Positions 1 through 8,358 of a stretch of DNA of 64,000 nucleotides are shown here, piece after piece. The position numbers and the translations under genes are program-made. A model generated the notes under the pieces. The model was not told the origin of the DNA. It ran no database searches and worked only from the letters and a program-made list of their open reading frames with translations. The stretch spans positions 248,001 through 312,000 of the forward strand of contig NZ_NNRI01000017.1 in assembly GCF_002270415.1 (NCBI RefSeq), written 5' to 3'. Source of the DNA: Mesorhizobium sophorae. GTDB lineage: Bacteria > Pseudomonadota > Alphaproteobacteria > Rhizobiales > Rhizobiaceae. The stretch's first letter is position 1. Every line of letters starts with the position of its first letter.

Positions 1-511
1 GCTGACCCCTGGCCAGTTCGTGCAGGTCCGTGTCGAACTGCCCGAAGAGCAGAATGTGCTGGCGCTGCCGCAGACGGCGCTGACCACCAGTCTCTATGGC
101 GACTATATATTCGTCGTGCAGCCGGCGAAGCCCGCCGAAGCGCCCCCCACGCAGGCAGCCAAGCCGGAGGAAAAGCCCGCCGCGTCGGCAACCGACAAAC
201 CGGCGGACGGCCAGCCCGCAGACAAAAAGCCCGCGGATACCAAGCCGGCCGATGCGATGAAGCCGGCAGACAAGGCTGCCGATCCGGCCAAGCCGGCGGC
301 GGAAGCCGACAAGCCCGCGCTGGTGCTGTCGCAGGTCTTCGTCAAGCCCGGTCGTCGCAACGAGGGCATGGTCGAGATCGTCGAGGGGCTGAAGGCTGGA
401 GACGAAGTCGTCACCGCCGGTCAGAACCGGCTTTTCAATGGCATGTCCGTCGCGGTCGACAACACCATCGACCCGACCAAATCGGCGAACAAGCAGGCCG
501 ACCAGCAATGA
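1..511 (+). CDS. RND efflux membrane-fusion protein, C-terminal part (gene starts left of window)
   Basis: Periplasmic adaptor (AcrA/MexA/HlyD family) that links an RND pump to the outer-membrane channel. The open frame runs in from base 2 without a start, so only the C-terminal part is present. The visible start (LTPGQFVQVRVELP) matches the beta-barrel domain, and the last ~60 residues (GLKAGDEVVTAGQNRLFNGMSV) match the membrane-proximal domain. Between them is a ~60-residue segment very rich in Ala, Pro, Lys and Asp with repeated KPAD units, which ordinary AcrA proteins lack. It overlaps the permease gene by four bases (ATGA at 508-511), so the two are translationally coupled. The substrate is unknown. 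Confidence 0.9.
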   Translation, partial: LTPGQFVQVRVELPEEQNVLALPQTALTTSLYGDYIFVVQPAKPAEAPPTQAAKPEEKPAASATDKPADGQPADKKPADTKPADAMKPADKAADPAKPAAEADKPALVLSQVFVKPGRRNEGMVEIVEGLKAGDEVVTAGQNRLFNGMSVAVDNTIDPTKSANKQADQQ

Positions 512-3500
512 GCTTTTCCGATATCTTCATTCGCCGGCCTGTCCTTTCGACGGTCCTTGCCTGCATGATCCTGCTGCTGGGTTTCCAGGGCATCTTCAAC
601 CTGTCGATCCGGCAATATCCGAAGGTCGACGAGACGGCGATCACCATCACGACGGCCTATCCGGGCGCCAGTGCCGACCTGATCCAGGGTTTCATTTCCG
701 CCCCGATCGCCCGCGCCGTCGCCTCGACCGAGAACATCGACTACGTCACCTCTTCGAGCCGTCCGTCCTCCAGCACCGTGACGGTGCAGATGAAGCTTGG
801 CTCCAACCCCGACGTGGCACTGACCGAAGTGCTGTCCAAGGTCCAGGGCGTGCGCGGCACCTTGCCGGACGCTTCCAAGGATCCCGTCATCGTCAAGGGC
901 ACGGGCCAGCAGTTCGCGATGATGTACATCTCGATGCAGAATCCGAACATGACGAAGGAGCAGTTGACGGAGTACATCGAGCGCGTCATCCGGCCACGCA
1001 TGTCGACGGTCGAAGGCGTCGCCGACGTGCAGATCTTCGGCGCCCAGGAATACTCGATGCGCGTCTGGATCGACCCGGTCAAGCTTGCCGCGCGCGGCGT
1101 GACGGCCGCCGAAGTTCTGGAGGCGATCGATAATTCCAACTTCCTTTCGGCACCGGGCAATACGCAGAACGAGTATGTCGTCTCGTCGATCACCGTGCGC
1201 TCGACACTGCAGACGCCGGAAGCGTTCGCCGCGCTGCCGCTGCGCTCGACCGACGGCAACGTGGTGCGGCTGCGCGACGTAGCTCGCGTCGAACTCGGCG
1301 CCGAGAACACCGACACCAGGGTCAGCTTCAACGGCAAGCCCGGCACCTTCCTCGCCATCTTCCCGACACCGGCGGCCAACCCGCTGACCACGGCGGCGGC
1401 GCTCACCAAGCTCGTGCCGCAGATTCAGGAAACACTGCCGAAGGGCATGACGATTGAGGTCGTCTACGATGCGACCGGGCAGATCAGTGCCTCGATCGAC
1501 GAGGTGTTCAAGACCATCGCCGAGGCAGTTGCCATCGTCGTCGTCGTCATCCTTTTGTTCCTTGGCTCTTTCCGTTCGGTGATGATGCCGATCGTCACAA
1601 TCCCGCTGTCGCTGATCGGCGTCTGCTTCCTTTTGTTTGCGGTGGGCTATTCGATCAATCTTCTCTCCCTGCTGGCCATGGTGCTGGCCATCGGCCTCGT
1701 CGTCGATGACGCCATCGTGGTGGTGGAAAACATCCACCGTCACATGGAAGAAGACCATATGTCGCCGATGCAGGCGGCGTTCAGCGGCATGCGCGAGATC
1801 GCCTCGGCCATTGTCGCCATGACGATGACGCTGGCAGCCGTGTTCGCGCCGCTGGCCTTCACCGGCGGCCTGACCGGCGCGCTGTTCCGCGAATTCGCGG
1901 TCACGCTCGCCGGCTCGGTTGTGCTGTCAGGTGTCATCGCCGTCACCATCACCCCGATGATGTCGGCGCGCCTCTTGAAGTCCGGCACACCGGGCCGTTT
2001 CCAGCGCATTGTCGACGGCACCTTCGCGCGGGTCGAACACGTCTACGAGAGGGCCGTCACCGGTTCGCTGAACTATCGCCCGCTGACGCTGATCATCGTG
2101 CTCGCGCTTGTCGGCGTCACCGGCTTCATGTTCACCAAGACCTCGAGCGAACTGGCGCCGGAAGAGGACCAGGGCTTTCTGCTCTCGATTGTGACAGCGC
2201 CACGCTATGCGACGTCCGACTACACCGAGACATACGTCAACCAGATGCTCGGCCTGGTGAGGGATATTCCCGAGACGCGGGCGCAGTTCTCCGCCGTCGC
2301 CTTCGGCGGTGAGACAAACAGCGCCTTCGTCGGCTTTGCCTTCAAGGACTGGGCTGAACGCAAACGCAATTCCAAGGAATTGCAGGCCGACATTACGGCC
2401 CGTCTCGCCAAGGTGGCGGGTGTCCAGGCCTTCGTCTTTGCGCCACCGACGCTGCCGGGCTCCGGCGGCGGCCTGCCCATCGCCATGGTGGTACGATCGA
2501 CCGGCGATTCCTCGGAAGTGTACGATGTGGCGGAGAAGATCAAGAACAAGGCGCAGGCCTCCGGTCGCTTCATCGTCGTGCAGAATTCGATGGCCTATGA
2601 CGCGCCGCAGGTGACGGTGACCATCGATCGCGACCGCGCCGCGGCCCTCAACCTGCCGATCGCCGATATCGGCCGGACGCTGACCTTGCTTGTCGGCGGC
2701 GCCGAAGTGGCGCAGTTCGATCGCGACTCCAACAGCTACGACATCATTCCGCAGGTGCCGCAGGAATTCCGCGACAATCCCGAAAAGCTCGGCCAATACT
2801 TCGTGCGCAGCGTGACGGGCGAGATGGTGCCGCTGTCGGCCGTGGTGAAGATCTCCAACAATGCCGCGCCGGCGGCCATCGAGCAGTTCAACCAGCTGAA
2901 TTCAGCAACGATTTCCGCGCTTCCGCTGCCCGGCGTCACCACCGGCGACGGGCTGAAGGCACTGGAGGACATCGCCAGAGAGAACCTGCCCGATAGTTTC
3001 TTCATCGATTACTCCGGCCAGTCCAGGCAGGAGAAAGAACAGGGCAACACCATCCTGATCGCCTTTGCGGCGGCCGTCATCGTCATCTATCTGGTGCTGG
3101 CGGCGCAGTTCGAAAGCTTCCGCGACCCGCTGATCATCATGATGGCGGTGCCGCTGTCGATCTTCGGCGCCATCGTGCCGCTCAATCTGGGTCTCGGCAC
3201 GCTCAACATCTATACGCAGGTCGGCCTGATCACGCTGATCGGCCTGATCACCAAGCACGGCATCCTTCTGGTCGAGTTCGCCAACCAGCAGCGTGAAATC
3301 CATGGCATGCGGCGGCGTGACGCCATCATCGCCTCAGCCAAGGTCCGCCTGCGCCCGATCCTGATGACGACGGCGGCGATGGCGCTTGGCGTGGTGCCGC
3401 TGATCACGTCAAGCGGTGCGGGCGCCGCTGCGCGCTATTCGATGGGCCTAGTCATCTTCACCGGCATCCTGGTCGGCACCATGTTCACGCTCTTCGTCGT

Positions 3501-3591
3501 GCCCATGTTCTACACCTTCATCGCCAGCAAGGACCTGCCGCATCTGGCCGAGAAGCCGGATCCCAAGCTGATGCCGGCACTGCCGAACTAG
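508..3591 (+). CDS. RND multidrug efflux permease (AcrB/MexB/MdtB type)
   Basis: Proton-driven inner-membrane pump of 1027 residues, the usual length for the HAE-1 class. The N-terminus (MSFSDIFIRRPVLSTVLACM) is the typical first membrane helix. Proton-relay residues are present: Asp400-Asp401 in helix 4 (GLVVDDAIVVVEN) and Lys916 in helix 10 (GLITKHGILLVEF). The two repeated halves, each with a large periplasmic loop, are visible. Its ATG lies inside the stop of the upstream adaptor gene, so adaptor and permease form one operon. No outer-membrane channel gene follows, so the pump probably uses one encoded elsewhere. Substrate range cannot be read from the sequence. Confidence 0.95.
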   Translation: MSFSDIFIRRPVLSTVLACMILLLGFQGIFNLSIRQYPKVDETAITITTAYPGASADLIQGFISAPIARAVASTENIDYVTSSSRPSSSTVTVQMKLGSNPDVALTEVLSKVQGVRGTLPDASKDPVIVKGTGQQFAMMYISMQNPNMTKEQLTEYIERVIRPRMSTVEGVADVQIFGAQEYSMRVWIDPVKLAARGVTAAEVLEAIDNSNFLSAPGNTQNEYVVSSITVRSTLQTPEAFAALPLRSTDGNVVRLRDVARVELGAENTDTRVSFNGKPGTFLAIFPTPAANPLTTAAALTKLVPQIQETLPKGMTIEVVYDATGQISASIDEVFKTIAEAVAIVVVVILLFLGSFRSVMMPIVTIPLSLIGVCFLLFAVGYSINLLSLLAMVLAIGLVVDDAIVVVENIHRHMEEDHMSPMQAAFSGMREIASAIVAMTMTLAAVFAPLAFTGGLTGALFREFAVTLAGSVVLSGVIAVTITPMMSARLLKSGTPGRFQRIVDGTFARVEHVYERAVTGSLNYRPLTLIIVLALVGVTGFMFTKTSSELAPEEDQGFLLSIVTAPRYATSDYTETYVNQMLGLVRDIPETRAQFSAVAFGGETNSAFVGFAFKDWAERKRNSKELQADITARLAKVAGVQAFVFAPPTLPGSGGGLPIAMVVRSTGDSSEVYDVAEKIKNKAQASGRFIVVQNSMAYDAPQVTVTIDRDRAAALNLPIADIGRTLTLLVGGAEVAQFDRDSNSYDIIPQVPQEFRDNPEKLGQYFVRSVTGEMVPLSAVVKISNNAAPAAIEQFNQLNSATISALPLPGVTTGDGLKALEDIARENLPDSFFIDYSGQSRQEKEQGNTILIAFAAAVIVIYLVLAAQFESFRDPLIIMMAVPLSIFGAIVPLNLGLGTLNIYTQVGLITLIGLITKHGILLVEFANQQREIHGMRRRDAIIASAKVRLRPILMTTAAMALGVVPLITSSGAGAAARYSMGLVIFTGILVGTMFTLFVVPMFYTFIASKDLPHLAEKPDPKLMPALPN

Positions 3592-3692
3592 AGCAATTCC
3601 AGGAAAAGTGTGAAACGGTTTTCCGTCCGGAATTGCGTCAAAACAAAGAGTTAGAGCAGTCGGCCGTTTCAGAGAAACGGTGAACTGCTCTA
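3592..3692. repeat. Dispersed palindromic repeat, copy A
   Basis: Non-coding block after the RND operon. It contains a string (gaaacggttttccgtccgg, from 3612) that recurs at 43937, followed by aatt-gcgtcaaaacaa. Bases 3652-3692 form a strong two-part hairpin: TAGAGCAGT/ACTGCTCTA outside and CCGTTTC/GAAACGG inside. Such intergenic palindromes are common in Mesorhizobium genomes; no coding capacity is seen. Confidence 0.6.
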
Positions 3693-3712
3693 AAGCAAAA
3701 CAGGATGACAAC

Positions 3713-3738
3713 AAAAAAGGGGCCGGAAAATTCCGGCC
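3713..3738 (-). terminator. Left copy of an IS-split bidirectional terminator
   Basis: Hairpin GGCCGGAA-AA-TTCCGGCC with six A on its left, which gives a U-run for leftward transcripts. The T-run expected on the right is separated from it by the insertion sequence at 3741, so this copy can serve only leftward transcription. Confidence 0.6.
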
Positions 3739-3740
3739 TC
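3719..3740. repeat. Target-site duplication, left copy
   Basis: This 22-bp segment is repeated exactly at 5290-5311, on the other side of the insertion sequence. It consists of the terminator hairpin and its first flanking bases. Confidence 0.9.
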
Positions 3741-3751
3741 AGACTGCTGAC

Positions 3752-3784
3752 AAACCCCGTCTATTTTAGGCGGGGTTTTGTTTT
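3752..3784 (+). terminator. Inward-facing terminator in the left IS end
   Basis: AAACCCCGTC and GGCGGGGTTT pair around a short T-rich loop and are followed by ttttgtttt. It would stop transcripts entering the element from the RND operon and so protect the transposase gene from antisense reading. Confidence 0.55.
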
Positions 3785-3866
3785 ATGCGACTGAACGGGT
3801 TAGCGATTTCGTTGTCAGGACAATTTGACAGGAGGTTGCAGGACGGGGACCCGTGGTTCGCTGGCC

Positions 3867-5252
3867 TCAGGCGATGCCTGGTTTTGGCTTTGGCCACAGG
3901 CAAAGGGCGATTTTCTTGATGTTCTGGGCGGCGGCTGCAATCAGGCACTGGCAGGCGACGCGAACGTGACTTCGGAAGCGGGCGTAGCGGTGGCCATGCA
4001 GTTGCTTGGCGTCCGCGAAGGAGCGCTCGACGGTCTCCTTGCGGCGGCGGTAGATAAGCTTGCCCCAGCCGGTGAGGCGATTGGCGTCGATGCGCTCTCG
4101 CGCATCTTGCCAGACATGGCGGGTGATGGTGCGTGTCGCGGCGGCGTTGGTCGTGCAGGAGGCCAGCAGCGGGCAGGTTTGGCAAATGGCCGGGTCGCTC
4201 TTGTATTGGCGGTAGCCGTTGCGATCGGTGGTGGCGTAGCTGAGAAGCTGGCCCTGTGGGCAGCGATAGCCATCCAGATCCGGCTCATAAGCGAAGGCGG
4301 TTTTCCTCATCATGCCGGGCTTGGGTGGTGTTGGATTGCGATAGCCGGTGACGCCGAGGATGTCGCGGTCCTCCAATCCCTTGGCGATGCCAGCGGTTGC
4401 GTATCCCGCATCGAGCCCAACCGCCCCCACTTGGAAGCCGAAGCGTTGGCGCTGTCGGTCGAGGCGTGAGAGATAGACGATCGAGTCATGCACGTTGGCC
4501 GGCGTGGCATGGGTGTCGGTGATGATGGCATGGGCGGCGTCCACCGTGCGGTGGTCGAGATAGAAGAAGCCCTTCGGCTTGCCGTCGCGCACCATGTAGC
4601 CGCTGTCGGGGTCGGTACGCGACACCTTGGTCTGCTTCTCGGCGGGCTGGCGTTCCTTCTCCTTCAACGGCTTCTTGCCATGTTGGACCCGGTCCTCCTC
4701 GATCGCGGCGTCCAGCGCTTCCCAGTAGTCGGCGCGCGACTTGGCCACCACCGCAAGGTCGAAGCGGTTCTTGTTGGCGCTGGCCTTCAGATGCGTACTG
4801 TCGGTGTAGAGCACTGTGCCGTCGACAAGCCCATGCCGGATCGCCTGCTCGACGATCCTGTCGAAGATACCCTGCGCGATGGTCTCATCCTGATAGCGCC
4901 GGCGTCGGTTCTGCGACAGCGTCGAGGCGTCGAACACCTTGTCCGTCAGCTTCAGCCGCAGGAACCAGCGATAGGCGACGTTGACCTCGATCTCGCGCAC
5001 CAACTGGCGTTCCGAGCGAACCCCAAACAGGTAGCCGATGAACAGCGCCTTGAACATCAAGGTCGGGTCGAGCGGCGGCCGGCCATTGTCGGCGCAGTAC
5101 AGCGGCGCGGTCAGATCGTGGATGAACGAAAAGTCGATCGCGCGCTCGATCTTGCGCAACAGATGATCAGCCGGAACAAGCTGATCCAACGTTACCATCT
5201 CAAGCGCGGTCTGTTCGGGGGCGGGTCGCTTCAACATGACCCAGTGAATCAA
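3867..5252 (-). CDS. IS1182-family DDE transposase
   Basis: A 461-residue transposase with an N-terminal DUF772-like region (DNGRPPLDPTLMFKALFIGYLFG) and a central DDE catalytic fold. Likely acidic catalytic residues lie in LYTDSTHLKAS, VGLDAGYATAG and RKETVERSFADAK. The length is normal for IS1182 and the frame has no stop, so the element may be active. Translation could start at MIHWVML or six codons later at MLKRPAPEQ. It fills most of the element and is transcribed opposite to the RND operon. Confidence 0.93.
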   Translation of the reverse strand: MIHWVMLKRPAPEQTALEMVTLDQLVPADHLLRKIERAIDFSFIHDLTAPLYCADNGRPPLDPTLMFKALFIGYLFGVRSERQLVREIEVNVAYRWFLRLKLTDKVFDASTLSQNRRRRYQDETIAQGIFDRIVEQAIRHGLVDGTVLYTDSTHLKASANKNRFDLAVVAKSRADYWEALDAAIEEDRVQHGKKPLKEKERQPAEKQTKVSRTDPDSGYMVRDGKPKGFFYLDHRTVDAAHAIITDTHATPANVHDSIVYLSRLDRQRQRFGFQVGAVGLDAGYATAGIAKGLEDRDILGVTGYRNPTPPKPGMMRKTAFAYEPDLDGYRCPQGQLLSYATTDRNGYRQYKSDPAICQTCPLLASCTTNAAATRTITRHVWQDARERIDANRLTGWGKLIYRRRKETVERSFADAKQLHGHRYARFRSHVRVACQCLIAAAAQNIKKIALCLWPKPKPGIA

Positions 5253-5289
5253 AAACCCCCAGCAAAAGCCAGGGGTTTGTCAGCAGTCT

Positions 5290-5311
5290 GGGGCCGGAAA
5301 ATTCCGGCCTC
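5290..5311. repeat. Target-site duplication, right copy
   Basis: Exact 22-bp match to 3719-3740. It directly follows the right inverted repeat of the insertion sequence. Confidence 0.9.
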
Positions 5312-5318
5312 TTTTTTT
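5292..5318 (+). terminator. Right copy of the IS-split terminator
   Basis: The same hairpin as at 3721 (GGCCGGAA-AA-TTCCGGCC), here followed by seven T. It is the original rightward terminator, probably of the RND operon, now separated from that operon by the insertion sequence. Confidence 0.65.
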
Positions 5319-5425
5319 GGCTGGGCTCGATACCGCCGGTTTGAGCTGTACTCGATACCGCGCAAACTTTCCTGCGGGAGCCTTGAACGAGGACGCGGCA
5401 GTTGGCCTGCTCGTTTCACAGCCTG

Positions 5426-5887
5426 CTACTTGACGATGACGATGCTGGTGTTGGTCGGCCCGAACATTTCGACGAGTTGATAGAAATCGGCCGCGTTGTC
5501 GGGATGCAGCCGCACGCAGCCATGCGAAGCCGGCTGGCCGAGACGCTTGATCGCGTTGGTGGCATGCACCGCATAGCCGCCGCTGAAGAAGACCGAGTGG
5601 GGCATCGGCGCGTTGTCGTACTTCTTCGAATACCACATCTCATGCATGCGCGTCGGCTTGAACGAGCCGGTCGGCGTCACATGGGCTCCGTCGCCGGTGG
5701 AAACCTTCCAGGCGAAGGCTGGCCGACCGTCGACCGACACTTCCATGACCTGCTGTGAAAGCGAGACGCGCGCCACAATCTTGTTGGCGGCGTGCGCTGC
5801 GCCCGAGCCGGCGCCGAACAACAGTGCCGCACCAGTCAGGGCGGCGGCGGCGACGTTGATCAGCTTGGCGGAAATGGCGGTGTGCAT
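5426..5887 (-). CDS. L,D-transpeptidase (YkuD/ErfK family)
   Basis: Periplasmic enzyme that forms 3-3 peptidoglycan cross-links or attaches proteins to the wall. The 153-residue protein has a signal peptide (ISAKLINVAAAALTGAALLF, likely cut after AHA at 33) followed by one YkuD domain. The signature is complete: His109 (YAVHATNAIKRLG) and S121-H-G-C124-V-R with the catalytic cysteine. The ATG at 5887 was chosen because it follows a purine-rich AGAGAGGGGA and opens directly on the signal peptide; the frame continues 56 codons upstream without domain content. It lacks a LysM or other binding domain. Confidence 0.9.
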   Translation of the reverse strand: MHTAISAKLINVAAAALTGAALLFGAGSGAAHAANKIVARVSLSQQVMEVSVDGRPAFAWKVSTGDGAHVTPTGSFKPTRMHEMWYSKKYDNAPMPHSVFFSGGYAVHATNAIKRLGQPASHGCVRLHPDNAADFYQLVEMFGPTNTSIVIVK

Positions 5888-6240
5888 GATGGTATCCCCT
5901 CTCTCTGCCGGACTTGGCCGGCTCCAATTCGATGGCTGCTTATCCCAATGGCATGTTTCGGGGAGATTTCGTGAAATGCTCGTTTGTGTTTCGAATCTGT
6001 TTCCTCTGGTTAACAAGAAACGCCGCTGACGCAGCCGAGAATGGGGGACAGACACTGCTTGCTGGCGGGGCCCAGATCACAAACATGGGTATTTGCCTCT
6101 AAACGAAGGTGCGAATTTCTGTATATGAAACAATGACCTTCGATCTCGAAACCAAGCGGCAACAAAGCGCGACTCCAAGCGGCATGATCCGGATACGGGC
6201 CGCAAGCAAAGTTGACGTAACGAAAACAGCCGGTACGAAA
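5888..6240. other. Intergenic region, no clear feature
   Basis: About 350 bases between the transpeptidase and the next small gene. They are less GC-rich than the neighbours and probably hold the transpeptidase promoter; no operator or repeat was recognised. Confidence 0.4.
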
Positions 6241-6573
6241 ATGGAAACGAAATCGAACGCACTGTCCTGGGTTCTCAGGATCAGCATCGCGGCAGTGGTC
6301 ATCGGCGGCGTCGGCACGGTTGCCGGCAACTCGTTGACAAGTCTCGGCGCGATGACGTCGGGCGAGATTTCGACCATGCATACCGCACTGTTTTTTGCCA
6401 CGGTCTGGATTGTTTCCAGCCTGCGCGTCGTTCGGCTCAAGGCCCTCTGGCGGGTCGGTCTTAAGCTGACGGGAATGCGCGGCCCCTCCGGCAACTTGCT
6501 GCCGAGAGGACCGAAGGCCCGCGCCGCAGCGGGGGGCTCCGTGAGCGGCGCGGGCACTTCGGGAGTATCCTGA
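6241..6573 (+). CDS. Small hypothetical membrane protein
   Basis: Not recognised. From ATG 6241 the 110-residue product has two hydrophobic stretches (ALSWVLRISIAAVVIGGVGTVAG and MHTALFFATVWIVSSLRVV) and a basic, glycine- and alanine-rich tail, so it would be a small inner-membrane protein. The frame stays open upstream to GTG 6109, with other ATGs at 6133 and 6184. No start has a convincing ribosome-binding site. The opposite strand also has a long open frame here, but that product looks like a non-coding shadow (Arg/Pro-rich, no structure). Confidence 0.4.
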   Translation: METKSNALSWVLRISIAAVVIGGVGTVAGNSLTSLGAMTSGEISTMHTALFFATVWIVSSLRVVRLKALWRVGLKLTGMRGPSGNLLPRGPKARAAAGGSVSGAGTSGVS

Positions 6574-6608
6574 AGTGACCTGCAACACACATATGGGGAA
6601 CTGATACG

Positions 6609-6776
6609 ATGAACACGAAATTCGCCGCTTCGGTGCTTTCTGCACTGCTTTACGCACAGGGCCTGCTGGGCTTTGCCGCTGTTGCCACCGTGCTGCTCAG
6701 GGACCGCGCCCATGCGAGCGAGCTAACCATGGGCAATGACATGCCGGCGGGTCCCTCGCTGCTGGTGGTGCGCTGA
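6609..6776 (+). CDS. Small exported or membrane-anchored protein (55 aa)
   Basis: The ATG at 6609 follows a good ribosome-binding site (ggggaa, nine bases upstream). The peptide begins MNTKFAASVLSALLYAQGLLGFAAVATVLL, a classic signal peptide or single membrane helix, and has a short polar tail. No family was recognised. It ends just before a perfect hairpin at 6784-6816. Because a clean ribosome-binding site and hydrophobic core occur together, I consider it real. Confidence 0.55.
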   Translation: MNTKFAASVLSALLYAQGLLGFAAVATVLLRDRAHASELTMGNDMPAGPSLLVVR

Positions 6777-6783
6777 GCGTCAG

Positions 6784-6816
6784 GAGCATCGGACCCAGGT
6801 GGAAACTCCGATGCTC
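6784..6816. terminator. Perfect hairpin between convergent genes
   Basis: Arms GAGCATCGGA (6784-6793) and TCCGATGCTC (6807-6816) pair over ten bases around a 13-base loop. It lies between a + strand gene ending at 6776 and a - strand gene ending at 6847 and probably ends transcription both ways. There is no strong T-run. Confidence 0.5.
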
Positions 6817-6846
6817 GAACGAAGAGATGGCGTCAGTGCCCAGCCG

Positions 6847-7533
6847 TCAGTCGACGAATTGCTGCGGCGGATCGAACCGATAGCCGGCGCCGCGAATGGT
6901 GGTGATGGTGTCGGTGTCGAGCTTGCGGCGCAGCCGCACGATGCGCGAGTCGATCGAGCGATCGAAGGCGTCAGCGTTTTCGGCCGGTGCCGCGGCAATG
7001 ATATCGTCACGCGTCAGCACCTTGCGCGGACTGGCCAGGAACAGCCTGAGCAGCGCCACCTGACCGGGCGAAAGCTGCTCTTCCGTGCCGGACCGATGCA
7101 TGACCATGGCCGATCTCAGATCGACGGTCGCGTTCTCCAGCACGATCAGTTCCTGCGTGCCCCTGCCGCGCCGCGAAAGCAGGCCGCCGACACGGGCGGC
7201 GAGTTCCCTGACATTGAGTGGGCTCTCGACGACGTCGGCCGCACCAAGCTCGAGCGCCAGCACCTTGTCGACGAGATCTGCCGGCCGGCAGATCAGGATG
7301 AAATCCGGTCCGCCCTCGCCACCATGGCGCTTGAGCAGGTCCCGCCCCTCCGCCTGGGTGACGCTGTCGCCGATGACGACGACGTCGATGCCCTTTCCCG
7401 ACAGCAGCGACTCAGCCTCCCATGGCTGCCGCGCCTGATGCACATCGTGGCCACGCCGCTCGAGATGGTCGGCGAGTTCGGTCGCGACCACTTCGGCGAC
7501 CGAAACGAGCGCAATGACGGATCGTGCGGCCAT
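6847..7533 (-). CDS. OmpR-type regulator with a degenerate receiver domain
   Basis: A 228-residue protein with an N-terminal receiver-like domain (~1-115) and a C-terminal winged-helix DNA-binding domain (LSPGQVALLRLFLASPRKVLTRDDI ... SRIVRLRRKLDTDTITTIRGAGYRF). The receiver lacks the phosphorylation apparatus. The acidic pair near residue 9 is replaced (VIALVSVAE), the expected phospho-Asp position falls at Gly55-Asp56 out of register, and the conserved Lys is Ser104 (VVESPL). It is therefore probably phosphorylation-independent. ATG 7533 was preferred to the TTG three codons upstream. It is divergent from an intact OmpR-type regulator at 7627. Confidence 0.85.
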   Translation of the reverse strand: MAARSVIALVSVAEVVATELADHLERRGHDVHQARQPWEAESLLSGKGIDVVVIGDSVTQAEGRDLLKRHGGEGGPDFILICRPADLVDKVLALELGAADVVESPLNVRELAARVGGLLSRRGRGTQELIVLENATVDLRSAMVMHRSGTEEQLSPGQVALLRLFLASPRKVLTRDDIIAAAPAENADAFDRSIDSRIVRLRRKLDTDTITTIRGAGYRFDPPQQFVD

Positions 7534-7626
7534 ATTTTTCAACCGTTCCCTGGCAACTAGATATGAGTGCTGGACATCATGTTTATACCCAATCTACTTT
7601 CCACTGAAAGTGGGAGCGAGAGCATC

Positions 7627-8352
7627 GTGCGGGCAAGAATTGTCATCGTCGAGGATGAGCCCGACTTGAGGGACGCGGTCGCCGAATATCTCGGCGCCGC
7701 CGGCTATGACGTGGCCACCGCTGAAAGTGCGGCCGCCGCGCGCAGCCTTGTTGAAACGCAGTCGTTCCATCTCGCCATCCTCGACATCGCCATGCCGGGC
7801 GAGGATGGCCTCTCGCTCGGTCGCTGGCTGCGTTCGCGGCTGCCGATCGGTATCATCTACGCGACCGCCGCCGGCACCGCGCTCGACCGCATCGTCGGGC
7901 TGGAACTCGGCGCCGACGACTACATCGTCAAGCCCTACGAATTGCGCGAAGTGCTGGCAAGGGTCCGTAGTGTGCTGCGCCGGGTTCCTCAGCCGCAGGA
8001 GCCTCAGGGCAAGAAGGCCGCGACGGATCGCCGTTCCGTTGCCTTTGGCCCTTTCCAGGCCGATCTCGACGGCAGGCTGGTCACCGGCGCCAATGGCTCG
8101 GTGATCGACATGGCCAAGAGCGAGTTCGACGTGCTGGAGGTTTTCCTGACCCGCGCCAACCGGCTGCTGACCCGCGCCGCGATCTCCGAGGCGATCGGCT
8201 TCACCGAAGACCCGGACTCGTCGCGCGCGGTCGACATCCGCATCATGCGGCTGCGCAAGAAGATCGAGACGGATCCGGCCAATCCGAAATTTCTGCGCAC
8301 GGTGCGCGGCGAAGGCTATATCTTTTCGCTGCCGACCGGCGACGGCAACTGA
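7627..8352 (+). CDS. Two-component response regulator, OmpR/PhoB family
   Basis: A 241-residue regulator. The receiver has intact Glu9-Asp10, phospho-acceptor Asp53 (LAILDIAMPG) and Lys102 (DYIVKPYE), followed by a winged-helix domain ending FLRTVRGEGYIFSLP. I chose GTG 7627 because GAGAG lies just upstream and the receiver fold begins three residues in. ATG 7579 and GTG 7567 are alternatives that would leave almost no room for divergent promoters. The hybrid kinase at 8429 follows and is the likely partner. The target genes are unknown. Confidence 0.88.
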   Translation: MRARIVIVEDEPDLRDAVAEYLGAAGYDVATAESAAAARSLVETQSFHLAILDIAMPGEDGLSLGRWLRSRLPIGIIYATAAGTALDRIVGLELGADDYIVKPYELREVLARVRSVLRRVPQPQEPQGKKAATDRRSVAFGPFQADLDGRLVTGANGSVIDMAKSEFDVLEVFLTRANRLLTRAAISEAIGFTEDPDSSRAVDIRIMRLRKKIETDPANPKFLRTVRGEGYIFSLPTGDGN

Positions 8353-8358
8353 GCACCC

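Larger units (their letters stand above)
3741..5289 (-). mobile_element. IS1182-family insertion sequence, complete
   Basis: A 1549-bp element bounded by perfect 18-bp terminal inverted repeats (AGACTGCTGACAAACCCC at 3741-3758 and its complement at 5272-5289) and flanked by a 22-bp direct repeat. It carries one intact transposase gene. It sits at the base of a terminator hairpin between the RND operon and an L,D-transpeptidase gene, so it disrupts no coding sequence. Perfect ends, an identical duplication and an intact frame point to a recent insertion. The IS1182 assignment rests on transposase architecture and on the known preference of some members for hairpins. Confidence 0.9.

Noticed and set aside
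421..1758. Long - strand frame opposite the RND permease
   Set aside because: Composition (very His/Asp/Arg-rich) and lack of start signals mark it as a shadow.
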